From NCBI GenBank assembly GCA_963698085.1, contig OY969122.1, positions 2,046,001 to 2,110,000 of the forward strand: DNA of 64,000 bases, read 5' to 3'. Shown one piece after another: positions 43,450-52,786 of the stretch (positions are counted from its first letter, which is position 1; the number at the start of each line of letters is the position of its first letter). Below the pieces are notes generated by a model. It did not search any database. It worked only from the letters and a program-made list of their open reading frames with translations, and was not told the DNA's origin. Position numbers and translations under genes: made by a program. The DNA is from VRUE01 sp963698085 (GTDB lineage: Bacteria; Actinomycetota; Thermoleophilia; Solirubrobacterales; 70-9).

Positions 43450-44483
43450 CCCCGGTTCCCCTGATCGAGAGATACAGGGACCGCTTGCCGCTGGAGGAGG
43501 GAGACCCAATCGTCTCTCTCAACGAGGGATTTACCCCGTTGATCGAGGCCGAGCGGCTCTCGGAGCGGCTGGGGGTGCGGGCCTACCTGAAGTTCGAGGG
43601 CGCCAACCCCACCGGCTCTTTCAAGGACCGGGGGATGACCGTCGCCGTCTCGCGGGCGAAGGGGCGCGGGGCAGAGGCGATTATCTGCGCCTCGACCGGG
43701 AACACCGCCGCCAGCGCCGCCGCCTACGCGGCGCGGGCCGGGCTGCGCGGGGCGGTGATCGTGCCCGAGGGCAAGATCGCGATCGGCAAGCTGGCGCAGG
43801 CGCTGATGCACGGCGCCCGCGTAATCGCCCTGCAGGGCAACTTCGACGAGGCGCTGCGGATCGTGCGCGAGTTGGCCCAGAAGCACCCGATCGAGCTGGT
43901 CAACTCGGTCAATCCCTTCCGGATCGAGGGTCAGAAGACGGCGGCGTTCGAGGTGGTGGAGGAGCTTGGCGAAGCTCCCGGGGCGCTGGCGATCCCGGTC
44001 GGCAACGCCGGCAACGTGACCGCCTACTGGCGCGGCTTCGAGGAGCTCGGCGCCGCCCCCGTGGTCTACGGCTTCCAGGCCGAGGGCGCCGCGCCGCTCG
44101 TCGGCGGCGCCCCGGTCGCCGACCCGGAGACGGTCGCCTCGGCGATACGGATTGGCAACCCCGCTCGCTGGGAGGAGGCGATGGCGGCCTTCACCGCATC
44201 GCGCGGGCGGGTCGCGGCGGTCTCCGACGAGCAGATCCTCGACGCCTACCGCTGGCTGGCCGACAGCGAGGGAGTCTTCTGCGAGCCGGCCTCAGCGGCC
44301 TCGGTCGCCGGCCTGCTCGCCCACGGCCTGCCCGTCGTCGCGGACGCCACAGCGCCCGAGTCGGTGGTCTGCGTGCTCACCGGGCACGGTCTCAAGGACC
44401 CCGACACGGCGCTCTCCAAAGCCCCGCCAGTGATCAACTGCGAGAACGACCTCAGCGCGGTCGAGCGCGCGGTGTTCGATTGA
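43446..44483 (+). CDS. thrC: Threonine synthase
   Basis: The PLP enzyme converts O-phosphohomoserine to threonine. The 345-residue protein has IVSLNEGFTPLIEAERLSER, the PLP-Lys in FEGANPTGSFKDRGM, CASTGNTAASAAAYAARAGL, PEGKIAIGKLAQALMHGARV, IPVGNAGNVTAYWRGFEELG and a C-terminal EPASAASVAGLL loop. The start is TTG 43446, inside the hom stop (TTGA), and the same overlap is used with thrB, so translation of the three genes is probably tightly coupled. The short form matches actinobacterial ThrC. Confidence 0.96.
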   Translation: MTPVPLIERYRDRLPLEEGDPIVSLNEGFTPLIEAERLSERLGVRAYLKFEGANPTGSFKDRGMTVAVSRAKGRGAEAIICASTGNTAASAAAYAARAGLRGAVIVPEGKIAIGKLAQALMHGARVIALQGNFDEALRIVRELAQKHPIELVNSVNPFRIEGQKTAAFEVVEELGEAPGALAIPVGNAGNVTAYWRGFEELGAAPVVYGFQAEGAAPLVGGAPVADPETVASAIRIGNPARWEEAMAAFTASRGRVAAVSDEQILDAYRWLADSEGVFCEPASAASVAGLLAHGLPVVADATAPESVVCVLTGHGLKDPDTALSKAPPVINCENDLSAVERAVFD

Positions 44484-45367
44484 CCGCGCGCCGCCGGCTC
44501 GTTCGCGTCCCGGCCTCCTCCGCCAACCTCGGCCCTGGCTACGACGTGATGGCGGCCGCGCTCGACATGTTCCTCGAGCTCGAAGTCGAGGAGACGGACC
44601 AATACTCCTTCGACCCCGCCGGCCTTGACGTGCCGACGGGCCGCGACAACCTGATCGTGCGCGCCTTCGAGGCCCTGCACCCAGCCGACGGAATCGCCTT
44701 CCGCCTGAAGCAGACGATCCCGCTGGGGCGTGGTCTCGGCTCCAGCGCGGCGGCGATCGTCGCCGGGATCGTGGCCGCCGACCATCTCTACGAGCTGGCC
44801 CTCTCCGAGGAGGAGATGCTGGCGCGGGCGACTGAGCTGGAGGGCCACCCCGACAACGTCGCCGCGGCGATCTTCGGCGGCTTCGTCATCTGCGATCCGA
44901 TCCCCGAGGGGGGCTCGCCCGATTGCTCGCGGTTTCCACCGCCGGACGGGCTTGAGGGCATCCTCGTCATCCCCGGCGAGGAGGAGGTTCCGACCGAGCA
45001 GGCGCGCGAGGCGATCCCCGAGGAGATTCCGCTTGGCGACGCGCTCGGCAACATCTTTTCCGCCGCCCGGCTGACGCTCGGCCTCTACCGGGGCGACCTC
45101 GGCCTGATCGCCGCCAGCCTCAAGGACAACATCCACCAGGGACGCCGCCGCGGCCTCTATCCGCGCTCGATGAAGTTGGTCGAGGACACGCCCGAGATGG
45201 GCGCTTTGGGAGCGACGATCTCCGGCGCCGGACCCACCGTCCTCGTCTGGACCACCTGGCAGGACGCCGGCAAGGTCCACGAGGAGCTGCAAAGCCGCTG
45301 CGGAGACTGGGCTGAAGTTCGCCGCATCCCATTCAGTAACCAAGGCGCCGACGTTCCAGAGCTCTGA
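44480..45367 (+). CDS. thrB: Homoserine kinase
   Basis: The GHMP-family kinase phosphorylates homoserine. The 295-residue protein has the substrate motif RVPASSANLGPGYDVMAAAL, the ATP loop IPLGRGLGSSAAAIVAGIVA, and the third GHMP motif GALGATISGAGPTVLVW. GHPDNVAAAIFGGFVI is characteristic of ThrB. The start is TTG 44480 overlapping the thrC stop (TTGA). It is the last gene of the lysA-hom-thrC-thrB operon. Confidence 0.96.
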   Translation: MTARRRLVRVPASSANLGPGYDVMAAALDMFLELEVEETDQYSFDPAGLDVPTGRDNLIVRAFEALHPADGIAFRLKQTIPLGRGLGSSAAAIVAGIVAADHLYELALSEEEMLARATELEGHPDNVAAAIFGGFVICDPIPEGGSPDCSRFPPPDGLEGILVIPGEEEVPTEQAREAIPEEIPLGDALGNIFSAARLTLGLYRGDLGLIAASLKDNIHQGRRRGLYPRSMKLVEDTPEMGALGATISGAGPTVLVWTTWQDAGKVHEELQSRCGDWAEVRRIPFSNQGADVPEL

Positions 45368-45413
45368 GACGGGGCGCTATCGTCGCCGCGACCACGGCGA
45401 AAGGAGCGGCGAC

Positions 45414-45788
45414 ATGACGGGCGAGTACACGATCAAGCACCGCGATGAGTTCGAGACGATGGAGGGCTCGGGGGGCGCGACCTGGAAGCTGGCGCGGAAA
45501 GCGCTTGGCACCGCGGCCTTCGGCTACAACCTGGTCGAGATCGCGCCGGGCGGGCAGATTCCCGAGCACGACGAGTCGCAGAGCGGCCAGGCCGAGCTCT
45601 ACATCGTGCTCGAGGGTGAGGCGACGATGCGGCTCGATGGCGAGGACCACCCAGCTCCGGCCGGCACCTTCGCCTCGATCGAGCCGCCCGCCAGCCGCAC
45701 CATCCTCAACCGCTCCGACGCGCCGGTGACCGCGCTGTTGATCGGCGTCGACCCCAGCGGCGGCTACGAGCCGATGGGCTGGGCCTAG
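45414..45788 (+). CDS. Cupin-domain protein
   Basis: The 124-residue protein is a single cupin barrel: LVEIAPGGQIPEHDESQSGQ followed by AELYIVLEGEATMRLDGEDH, with a metal site partly kept (His of PEHD and Glu of EHD/ELYIV). The second motif (PAPAGTFASIEPPASRTIL) lacks the usual His. The function is unknown; such proteins are often isomerases, dioxygenases or binding proteins. The ATG has GAAAGGAG at 8 bp. Confidence 0.85.
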   Translation: MTGEYTIKHRDEFETMEGSGGATWKLARKALGTAAFGYNLVEIAPGGQIPEHDESQSGQAELYIVLEGEATMRLDGEDHPAPAGTFASIEPPASRTILNRSDAPVTALLIGVDPSGGYEPMGWA

Positions 45789-45808
45789 GCGGGGGGGCTT
45801 TCCGCCCC

Positions 45809-45814
45809 TATAAT
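45809..45814 (+). promoter_or_regulatory. Possible -10 element upstream of gltB
   Basis: TATAAT lies 62 bp before the gltB ATG in an otherwise very GC-rich stretch. No clear -35 box is present at 16-18 bp spacing, so it might be an extended -10 or a factor-dependent promoter. Confidence 0.35.
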
Positions 45815-45876
45815 CCGGAGACCTGTCAACCCGTCGCGCGCCCGCTCGGAGAAGGCGCGGAAACCGGGAGGTCGAG

Positions 45877-48800
45877 ATGTCCCATACCCAGTCCCGTGAG
45901 TTTCACGGCGAGGACGGCACCGTCCGCTACTCGCCAGAGCGTGCCTATCGACCGCTCGTTTCGCCCCCCAGCGTCGAGGACAAGGACGCCTGCGCGATCT
46001 ATGCCTCTGTGCGCAAGGACGCGACGCCGAGCCACGAACCGGTCGAGCGGGCGATCCCGGCGCTGCAGAAGATGCTCCACCGGGCCGGCAACGTCGACGG
46101 CGAGGGCGACGGCTGCGGTCTCCTGGTCGACATCCCACGCAAGATCTGGGCCGAGGAGGTCCGCGCCGGCGGCCACGATCCCTCGCTGACCCTCGACGAC
46201 GCCTTTGCCGTCGCCCACGTCTTCATCGATCGCTCGCAGGACCTCGAGCGGGTCCAGCACGACGCCCGCGAGCTGCTGGGCCGCGGCGGGTTCCGCATCC
46301 TCGCCGAGCGGATCGGCGTCGTCGACTCGCCTGCGCTCGGGCCGACCGCGCGCGAGGAGGAGCCCCACTTCTGGCAGCTCTGCGGCCTCGTCGCCGACGC
46401 CTCGCGCCGCGATCGCGTCCTCTTCGACCTGATGATCGAGCTGGAGACCCAGCTCGATGTCCACATCCCCTCGCTTTCGGCGACGACCTGCGTCTACAAG
46501 GTGATGGGGGCGCCGACGGTCCTCGGCGAGTACTACCCCGACCTTGGCGACGAGCGCTTCGAGACGATCGGCTGCTTTGGCCACAACCGCTACTCGACCA
46601 ACACCTGGCCCTCCTTCAAGCGGGTGCAGCCCTTCTCGGTGCTCGGCCACAACGGCGAGATCAACACGGTCGAACAGCTGCGCCAGGAGGCGCGCATGCT
46701 CGGCGTCCCGATCCAGCCCGACTCTTCGGACTCCCAGGACCTCAACCGGACGATCGACACGCTGATCAGCCGCGACGGACTCAGCCTCGCCGAGGCGATG
46801 GAGATGGTGGTGCCGCCGATCGTCAACGAGATCCGCGGCCTGCCCGATGACCTGCACCGCTTCTACATGTACCTGCGCCAGGCAATGGGACCGTTCGCGC
46901 AGGGCCCGGTGGCGCTGATTGCGCGCCACAGCGACGAGTGCGTCTTCTCCGCCGACGCGCTCGGCCTGCGCCCGCTCTGGCAGGTCGAGACCGGCGACGA
47001 CTTCGTCTTCAGCTCCGAGCCGGGGGTCGTCGCGGTGAGCGAGATGGTCTCCGAGCCGAAGCCGCTCGCCCCCGGCGAGAAGGCGCTGGTCTCGATCGAC
47101 CGCGACCGCAAGCGCTCCGCCCTGCATGCCCATGACGAGATGCTGCGGATCGTCCGCGATCGCTGGCTCGTCCGCAACGGCGCCGAGCAGGCGGCTCCCT
47201 ACGATCGTGCCCTAGATACCGGCGGCCCGCTCGAGGGCGGCGAGGTGCCGGGATACTCCGACGCCGGACCCGAAGAGCCGGTCAAGGTCGCCGATCGCAT
47301 CCTCGCCGGCTTCGGCTGGCAGCGCGACGACGTCAAACTGGTCCAGCAGATGGCCTCCAACGGCGCCGAGCCGGTGGGGTCGCTCGGCTACGACGGGCCG
47401 CTGGCGGCGCTCTCGCCCGAGCGCCAGAACCTGGCCGACTACTTCAAGGAGACGGTCGCCGTGGTCACCAACCCGGCGATCGACCGCGAGCGTGAGATGG
47501 AGCATTTCTCGACCCGCGCCGTTTTCGGCCGCCGCCCCTCGATCGTTGCTGCTGGCAAGGACACGGGCACCATCGAGACCTCCTTCCCGGTGATCCTCGG
47601 CGGCCACCACGGGCTGGCGCCACTCTCCGACAAGACCTACCGCAAGATCGCCCGCGAGCACCACACCTACCTGCTCGAGGACCTCTGGGAGGAGTTCCGC
47701 GACCGCGCCGGCGCAGTCGACATCTCGCTGCTGGAGTCCGAGACCACGCGTGGCGCGATCGAGCGGATCAAGCAGGAGGCGGTGAAGAAGGTGCGCGACG
47801 GCGCCGAGCTCTTGGTGTTGACCGACCGCACCGTCTACGACGCCGAGCGGCGCTACCTCGATCCGCACCCGGCGACCTCGGCTGTGGACCAGGCGCTGAA
47901 GCAGTTCCGGGTCGAGCCCGGTGAGGAGAACCTGCGCCGTCGCTGCGGCCTGGTCCTGCGTTCCGCCGCGATCCGCAACGTCCACGACACGATGCTCGCC
48001 CTCGGGCTGGGCGCCAACGGCGTCTGCCCCTACACGATGGTCGAGGTGATCTGCGTCGAGGACTACGAGACCGACATCGGCAACCTCTGCGCCGCGCTCG
48101 CCAAGGGGATCGAGAAAGTGATCTCGACGATCGGCATCCACGAGGTGCGCGGCTACGCCCGCCAGTTCTCCTCGATCGGGGTCAAGCCTGAGCTGGCCGA
48201 GATCTTCCAAACTGAGGCCTTCGCCGCCAGCGATTCGGGCGGGATCGGCTTCGCCGGCCTCGACCAGAGCACCAACGAGCGGGCACGCATCCTCGGCGGC
48301 GACGAAGACGCCAAACCGGCCAAGACCTTTCGCTTCTACCCCAAGGTCTACAAGGCGGCAATTGCCACCGCGAACGGCTCGGGTTCCTACGCGGAATATT
48401 CGGAGAAGGTGCGCGACCTGGAGGTGCAGAGCCCGATCTCGATGCGCCACATCATGGGCCTCGTGGGGGACCGCGAGCCGCTCGACCCGGCATCAGTCGA
48501 CGCCGGCATCGGCCACCACGACTACCCCGTGGTGATCTCCTCGATGAGCTTCGGCTCGCAGTCCGAGCCCGCCTTCCGCGCCTACGCTGAGGCGGCGAAG
48601 GCGATCAACATCCTCTGCGTCAACGGCGAGGGCGGCGAGATCCGCGACATGTACGGCAAGTACCGCAAATGGCGCGGCCAGCAGGTCGCTTCCGGCCGCT
48701 TCGGGGTCTCGGCGGAGATGATCAACTCCTCCTATGTCGCCGAGATCAAGATCGGCCAGGGCGCCAAGCCCGGCGAGGGCGGCCACCTGCCCGGCAAGAA

Positions 48801-50550
48801 GGTCTCCGAGAAGGTCGCCGCTGCGCGTAACGCGGCGCCCGGCACCGACCTGATTTCGCCCTCCAACAACCACGACCTCTACTCGATCGAGGACCTCGCC
48901 GAGCTGATCGACGAGCTGAAGACCGTCAACCCCGACGTGCGCGTCTCGGTCAAGGTCCCGGTGGTGCCGAACATCGGCACGATCGGCCTCGGCATTGCCA
49001 AGGCCGGCGCCGACATCATCACCCTGTCGGGCTTTGAGGGTGGCACCGGCGCCGCCCGCCAGCACGCGCTGCGCCACGTCGGCCTGCCCTCCGACATCGG
49101 CACCCGCGCCGTGCACCGGGCGCTGATGGAGGCCGGCCTGCGCAACCGGGTCGAGATCTGGGCCGACGGGGGCTACCGCACCGGCCACGACATCGTCAAG
49201 CTGCACTGCCTCGGCGCCAACCGGGTCGGCTTCGGCACCCTGGCGATGGTCAGCCTCGGCTGCACGATCTGCCGCGGCTGCCAGCTCGACACCTGCCACG
49301 TCGGCATCGCCACCCAGATCGAGACCGTCGAGCAAGCCCAGGACCACGGCCTGAAGAAGTTCACCCCGCAGGAGATCGACGTCGCGGCGGAGAGCTGCGC
49401 CCGCTTCTTTGCCGCGATGGGCGAGGAGGTCAAGGAGGTCGTCGCGTCGCTTGGCTATGACCGCGCCCAGGACCTGGTCGGCCGTTACGACCTGCTCGAG
49501 CAGGTCTCCCATCACGACCAAATCGATCTGGCGCCGCTGATCACGCCGCTGGAGGAGTTCCTCGACCTCGAGCCAATCGACCTGCCGGTCGCCGAGGAGA
49601 TCGCGGAGACCCGCGCCGAGGCCGGCCTCGTCGTCGCCCGCCCGATCCGGATGGAGGCGAAGCAGGCCTCGGCTCAGATTGGCGCCCTCGCCGGCGAAGT
49701 CTGCTCCGGTGGCACCGTCAGCAGCCGCTTTCCCCGTGCAACCGATGCCAACGACCGCGTGCTCGGGACCGAGCTGGCTGGCGCGATCGCCCGCTCCCGC
49801 ATCTTCGACGGCGGCCCGGAGTCAAACGACGACGTGCTCGCCAATCTCGAGTTCAACGGCGGCTCGGTCGCCGGCCAGGGCTTCGGCGCCTTCAACGCCT
49901 ACGGGGTCTCGATCCGGGTCGAGGGCGGCGCCCAGGACGGCGTCGGCAAGGCGATGCTGGGTGGCACCCTCGCCGTGCTCAAGGGCAAGGGGGCCAAGGG
50001 TCAGCGCCTCAACGGCTCGGTCGGCAAGTCGTTTGCCTACGGCGCCCAGCGCGGCCGCCTCTTCGTCCAGGGCTCAGCCGACTCGCGCTTCTGCATCCGC
50101 CTCTCCGGTGCCGACGTCGTGCTCGGCGGCGAGCCTGAGGGGGACATCGACGACCCCCGCGGCTGCCTGGTCGACCGCGCCAACGCCAAGGGCTTCGCCT
50201 TCGAGTACATGACCTCCGGCCGGGCGGTCGTGCTCGGCGACCTCGGTCCCTGGGCCTGCGCCGGGATGACCGGCGGTCGCGTCTACGTCCGCCACAACGC
50301 CTTCGGCATCGACCGCGAGGCGATCGAAGCTCGCCTGGGTGAGGGCGCCAAAGTGGAGCTAAAGGAGATCGACTCCGAGGGCCAACTCGACATCGACGAC
50401 CTGCTCTCTCACTACGCCGATGAGCTGCGCGCAACCGGCCAGGACGACGAGGCCGAACGGATGGCTTCGCTGGCCTCCAGCGCCGCTGAGAACTTCCTCA
50501 TGGTCGTCCCGCACAAGGTCCAGGCGGACCCGAGCATCTCGACCGAGTAG
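45877..50550 (+). CDS. gltB: Glutamate synthase large subunit
   Basis: The 1557-residue enzyme makes two glutamates from glutamine and 2-oxoglutarate. The class II amidotransferase domain starts at Cys37 (DKDACAIYASVRKD), so a propeptide of 36 residues should be removed. Further motifs are GCFGHNRYSTNTWPSFKRVQ, FSVLGHNGEINTVEQLRQEA (GATase), the central domain, the FMN-binding synthase domain (PVVISSMSFGSQSEPAFRAY, AGADIITLSGFEGGTGAARQ), the 3Fe-4S Cys in LGCTICRGCQLDTCHVGIAT, and the C-terminal GXGXG beta helix (LEFNGGSVAGQGFGAFNAYG). No gltD small-subunit gene is next to it; the electron donor must come from elsewhere, or it is a ferredoxin-type enzyme. Confidence 0.95.
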   Translation: MSHTQSREFHGEDGTVRYSPERAYRPLVSPPSVEDKDACAIYASVRKDATPSHEPVERAIPALQKMLHRAGNVDGEGDGCGLLVDIPRKIWAEEVRAGGHDPSLTLDDAFAVAHVFIDRSQDLERVQHDARELLGRGGFRILAERIGVVDSPALGPTAREEEPHFWQLCGLVADASRRDRVLFDLMIELETQLDVHIPSLSATTCVYKVMGAPTVLGEYYPDLGDERFETIGCFGHNRYSTNTWPSFKRVQPFSVLGHNGEINTVEQLRQEARMLGVPIQPDSSDSQDLNRTIDTLISRDGLSLAEAMEMVVPPIVNEIRGLPDDLHRFYMYLRQAMGPFAQGPVALIARHSDECVFSADALGLRPLWQVETGDDFVFSSEPGVVAVSEMVSEPKPLAPGEKALVSIDRDRKRSALHAHDEMLRIVRDRWLVRNGAEQAAPYDRALDTGGPLEGGEVPGYSDAGPEEPVKVADRILAGFGWQRDDVKLVQQMASNGAEPVGSLGYDGPLAALSPERQNLADYFKETVAVVTNPAIDREREMEHFSTRAVFGRRPSIVAAGKDTGTIETSFPVILGGHHGLAPLSDKTYRKIAREHHTYLLEDLWEEFRDRAGAVDISLLESETTRGAIERIKQEAVKKVRDGAELLVLTDRTVYDAERRYLDPHPATSAVDQALKQFRVEPGEENLRRRCGLVLRSAAIRNVHDTMLALGLGANGVCPYTMVEVICVEDYETDIGNLCAALAKGIEKVISTIGIHEVRGYARQFSSIGVKPELAEIFQTEAFAASDSGGIGFAGLDQSTNERARILGGDEDAKPAKTFRFYPKVYKAAIATANGSGSYAEYSEKVRDLEVQSPISMRHIMGLVGDREPLDPASVDAGIGHHDYPVVISSMSFGSQSEPAFRAYAEAAKAINILCVNGEGGEIRDMYGKYRKWRGQQVASGRFGVSAEMINSSYVAEIKIGQGAKPGEGGHLPGKKVSEKVAAARNAAPGTDLISPSNNHDLYSIEDLAELIDELKTVNPDVRVSVKVPVVPNIGTIGLGIAKAGADIITLSGFEGGTGAARQHALRHVGLPSDIGTRAVHRALMEAGLRNRVEIWADGGYRTGHDIVKLHCLGANRVGFGTLAMVSLGCTICRGCQLDTCHVGIATQIETVEQAQDHGLKKFTPQEIDVAAESCARFFAAMGEEVKEVVASLGYDRAQDLVGRYDLLEQVSHHDQIDLAPLITPLEEFLDLEPIDLPVAEEIAETRAEAGLVVARPIRMEAKQASAQIGALAGEVCSGGTVSSRFPRATDANDRVLGTELAGAIARSRIFDGGPESNDDVLANLEFNGGSVAGQGFGAFNAYGVSIRVEGGAQDGVGKAMLGGTLAVLKGKGAKGQRLNGSVGKSFAYGAQRGRLFVQGSADSRFCIRLSGADVVLGGEPEGDIDDPRGCLVDRANAKGFAFEYMTSGRAVVLGDLGPWACAGMTGGRVYVRHNAFGIDREAIEARLGEGAKVELKEIDSEGQLDIDDLLSHYADELRATGQDDEAERMASLASSAAENFLMVVPHKVQADPSISTE

Positions 50551-50558
50551 ACGCCGCG

Positions 50559-50936
50559 CTAGCGGGTCTTGGTCAGGAGGTCGGCGATCGCCCGCACCTC
50601 GCGCAGCAGGCCGTCCAGCATTTGCTCGGTATTCGTATGGATGCGCCACTCGGCGTGCTGGCGGTCTGCCTCGACCTGGTCGATGCGGCGTTCCAGCTTG
50701 CCGAGGCGCTTTTCGGTGCGTGCCTCGCTCTTGGCGATGCGCTTCTTGACGTAGCGGCGGGTTTCCTTGCGGATCTCGTCGAGCTCATGGCGGAGCTCGG
50801 GGTGATCGTGGTCGCCCCCCTGCTCGGCGAGCATCTCCTCGACGCCGACGCGGACGCGCTCTATCTCTTCGTGGAGCCTTGCGCGTGCTTGCTCAGCCGC
50901 CACCGATGGATCGTGGGGAGAGTCCACGAACGCCAT
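50559..50936 (-). CDS. Coiled-coil hypothetical protein, 125 aa
   Basis: From ATG 50936 the protein has 125 residues, nearly all charged helix with heptads (ELRHELDEIRKETRRYVKKR, GKLERRIDQVEADRQHAEWR). No signal peptide or membrane segment. It is downstream of the FHA gene on the same strand with a 41-bp gap, so it may be co-expressed. The function is unknown. Confidence 0.6.
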   Translation of the reverse strand: MAFVDSPHDPSVAAEQARARLHEEIERVRVGVEEMLAEQGGDHDHPELRHELDEIRKETRRYVKKRIAKSEARTEKRLGKLERRIDQVEADRQHAEWRIHTNTEQMLDGLLREVRAIADLLTKTR

Positions 50937-50977
50937 CCTACGGCCACCGCAGGCCGGAATTTGCGCGAAAGACTTGT

Positions 50978-51655
50978 CTAGCCTTCGAGGGCGAAGAGGC
51001 GGTAGCGGCCGATCATCAGCTCGTCGCCGTCGCCGAGCTTGCCCCACTCGACCAGATCGCCGTTGACGAAGACGCCGTTGAGGCTGCGGTCGTCGAGGAC
51101 TCGCAGGGGCTCATCCGGTTCGGAGACGACCAGGGCATGGCGGCGCGAGACGCTGGGGTCGTCGAGGCGGACGTCGGCGCTGACGCTGCGACCGATCCGG
51201 GTCCAGCCGACCTCGATCTCGAAGTCGAAGACCTCGCCGTCGTCGGCGCGGCCGACCAGGTGGCGACTGCCCCGGACCAGATCCGCCCGCATCTCCTCCA
51301 GCCAGCTTGTAGGGGCGGCCTCGACCGGCACGTCGAACTCGGCCGTGGTTTCAGCGTGCTCCTGCATCGATTCGAAAATCGAGTCGAGCCTGAAGCGCGA
51401 GGACCCGCAACGGGGGCAGTCGGGGAGCCGGTCGTCCTCGTGGAGCGCGAGCTGGGAGCCGCATTCGACGCAAAAATAGGTCCCAGGGCCGGGAAACGTC
51501 CCGCTGTCATTGCTATCGGAAGCTGGGGTGGGGGTGAGGCTGGCGGTAATGTCTGCTCCTTCCCGGCGCTTTCCGTAGACCGATCCTATCGCCGTGTACA
51601 ACCCCGGACAATCCGGGGTTTGCCGCAGCGATACCCCATTCACGGTCGTGGTCAA
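50978..51655 (-). CDS. Zinc-ribbon and FHA-domain protein
   Basis: The 225-residue protein has an N-terminal zinc ribbon (YFCVECGSQLALHEDDRLPD followed by CPRCGSSRF, Cys-x2-Cys pairs), a variable linker, and a C-terminal FHA domain (about 150-222) with GWTRIGRSVSADVRLDDPSV, SRRHALVV and DDRSLNGVFVNGDLVEWGKL, which binds phosphothreonine peptides. It is probably a signalling adaptor for a Ser/Thr kinase pathway; no kinase is adjacent. The start is TTG 51655 and weak; GTG codons downstream are alternatives (residue 6, or near VYGKR). Confidence 0.82.
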   Translation of the reverse strand: MTTTVNGVSLRQTPDCPGLYTAIGSVYGKRREGADITASLTPTPASDSNDSGTFPGPGTYFCVECGSQLALHEDDRLPDCPRCGSSRFRLDSIFESMQEHAETTAEFDVPVEAAPTSWLEEMRADLVRGSRHLVGRADDGEVFDFEIEVGWTRIGRSVSADVRLDDPSVSRRHALVVSEPDEPLRVLDDRSLNGVFVNGDLVEWGKLGDGDELMIGRYRLFALEG

Positions 51656-51687
51656 ACCTGGACCAGCGACTAGAATCGCGCTCTCGC

Positions 51688-52206
51688 ATGGGCCCGGTCA
51701 GCACAGAGATCGAGATCGACGCCCCGCGGGAGCGAGTTTTCGCGGCGATCGCCGATCTCTCCCGCCGCCCCTCCTTCACCGATCATTTCCTCACCGGCTT
51801 TCACCTGACCCGGCTCGAGTCGCGCGGAATTGGCGCTGGGGCACGGTTTCGCGTCACCTTGCCGCTGCGGTCGGTTTGGATGGACATGGTGATCACCGAG
51901 CTCGAGGGGCCATACAAGCTGGTCGAGCGCGGCCGGGGAGGACGCAACAACCGGATACCGACTGCCCTCGTCTGGGAGCTGACCGAGAGCCCCGGTTTTC
52001 TGACCAGGGTCCACGTCTCCCACTGGACTGAGCCATCGAACCCCCTCGACCGGGCGGTGGAGATAATCGCTGCCAACTCGATCTTCGAGCAGCGCGGCTG
52101 GCGCGAGGCGCTGCGGCGGCTCCGCGACCAGCTTGAGAACGAGGAGGCCGCTCTCGCTCCGCTCGCGGTGGCGGGCGGCAACGCTCACGCGACCGGCATC
52201 CCGTGA
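51688..52206 (+). CDS. SRPBCC-family (START-like) protein
   Basis: The 172-residue protein follows the SRPBCC helix-grip pattern: STEIEIDAPRERVFAAIADL at the N-terminus, GIGAGARFRVTLPLRSVWMD, GPYKLVERGRGGRNNRIPTA, and a C-terminal long helix (REALRRLRDQLENEEA). It forms a hydrophobic pocket likely to bind a lipid or aromatic ligand. No catalytic motif is visible. Its stop overlaps the next gene if GTG 52203 is used (GTGA). Confidence 0.82.
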   Translation: MGPVSTEIEIDAPRERVFAAIADLSRRPSFTDHFLTGFHLTRLESRGIGAGARFRVTLPLRSVWMDMVITELEGPYKLVERGRGGRNNRIPTALVWELTESPGFLTRVHVSHWTEPSNPLDRAVEIIAANSIFEQRGWREALRRLRDQLENEEAALAPLAVAGGNAHATGIP

Positions 52207-52244
52207 GGCGGGCTGCCGAGCGCCTTTATAGACTCTCGCCGCCG

Positions 52245-52784
52245 ATGGCCCCGAACCGCAGAATCGTGCTGCCGCTGCTCGTCGCGCTTGCGCTCGCCTT
52301 CGCGCTTTCCGCCTGCGGCTCCGAGAGTCACACCAAGGACGTGGTCGAGGGCCAGCCGGTGGAGCTGGGCGAGCTCAAGTACAACGTCATCTTCTCCCGC
52401 TTCCTCAATCCCAACGACAACGAGGACTCGGCCTACCTCGTCGGCCAGAAGGAAGCGCCACCGGGGTCGGCTTACTTCGGTGTCTTCGTCGAAGTCCAGA
52501 ACGAGAGCGAAGAGCCCCAGACGCTGGCCGACTCGTTCACGATCACCGACGCCGACCATCAGACCTTCGAGGCGCTGGAGAGCGAAAGCCTCTACGCGCT
52601 GCCCTTCGGCGGCGAGGTCGAATCCCAAGAACAGATCCCGATCCTCGACTCGACCGCGCAGAAGGGTCCGATCGAAGGCTCGCTGATCATCTTCGAGCTG
52701 CCCGCCTCGGCTTCGGAGAACCGGCCCCTGGTCCTCTCGATCCCCGGCCCCGAAGGCCCGGCGACGGTCACGCTCGACCTCTAG
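52245..52784 (+). CDS. Lipoprotein of unknown function (DUF4352-like)
   Basis: The chosen ATG 52245 gives 179 residues with a lipoprotein signal (RRIVLPLLVALALAFALSAC, lipobox LSAC). GTG 52203, overlapping the upstream stop, is an alternative start with a longer n-region. The mature part has a beta-rich domain (YNVIFSRFLNPNDNEDSAYL, AYFGVFVEVQNESEEPQTLA, DSFTITDADHQTFEAL) like the DUF4352/telokin-like surface domain. It is anchored on the outside of the cytoplasmic membrane. It converges on the penicillin-binding protein gene with a 2-bp gap. Confidence 0.78.
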   Translation: MAPNRRIVLPLLVALALAFALSACGSESHTKDVVEGQPVELGELKYNVIFSRFLNPNDNEDSAYLVGQKEAPPGSAYFGVFVEVQNESEEPQTLADSFTITDADHQTFEALESESLYALPFGGEVESQEQIPILDSTAQKGPIEGSLIIFELPASASENRPLVLSIPGPEGPATVTLDL

Positions 52785-52786
52785 GC

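Noticed and set aside
45826..47133. 435-codon minus-strand open frame opposite gltB
   Set aside because: Shadow frame; the GATase domain of gltB on the plus strand is unambiguous.
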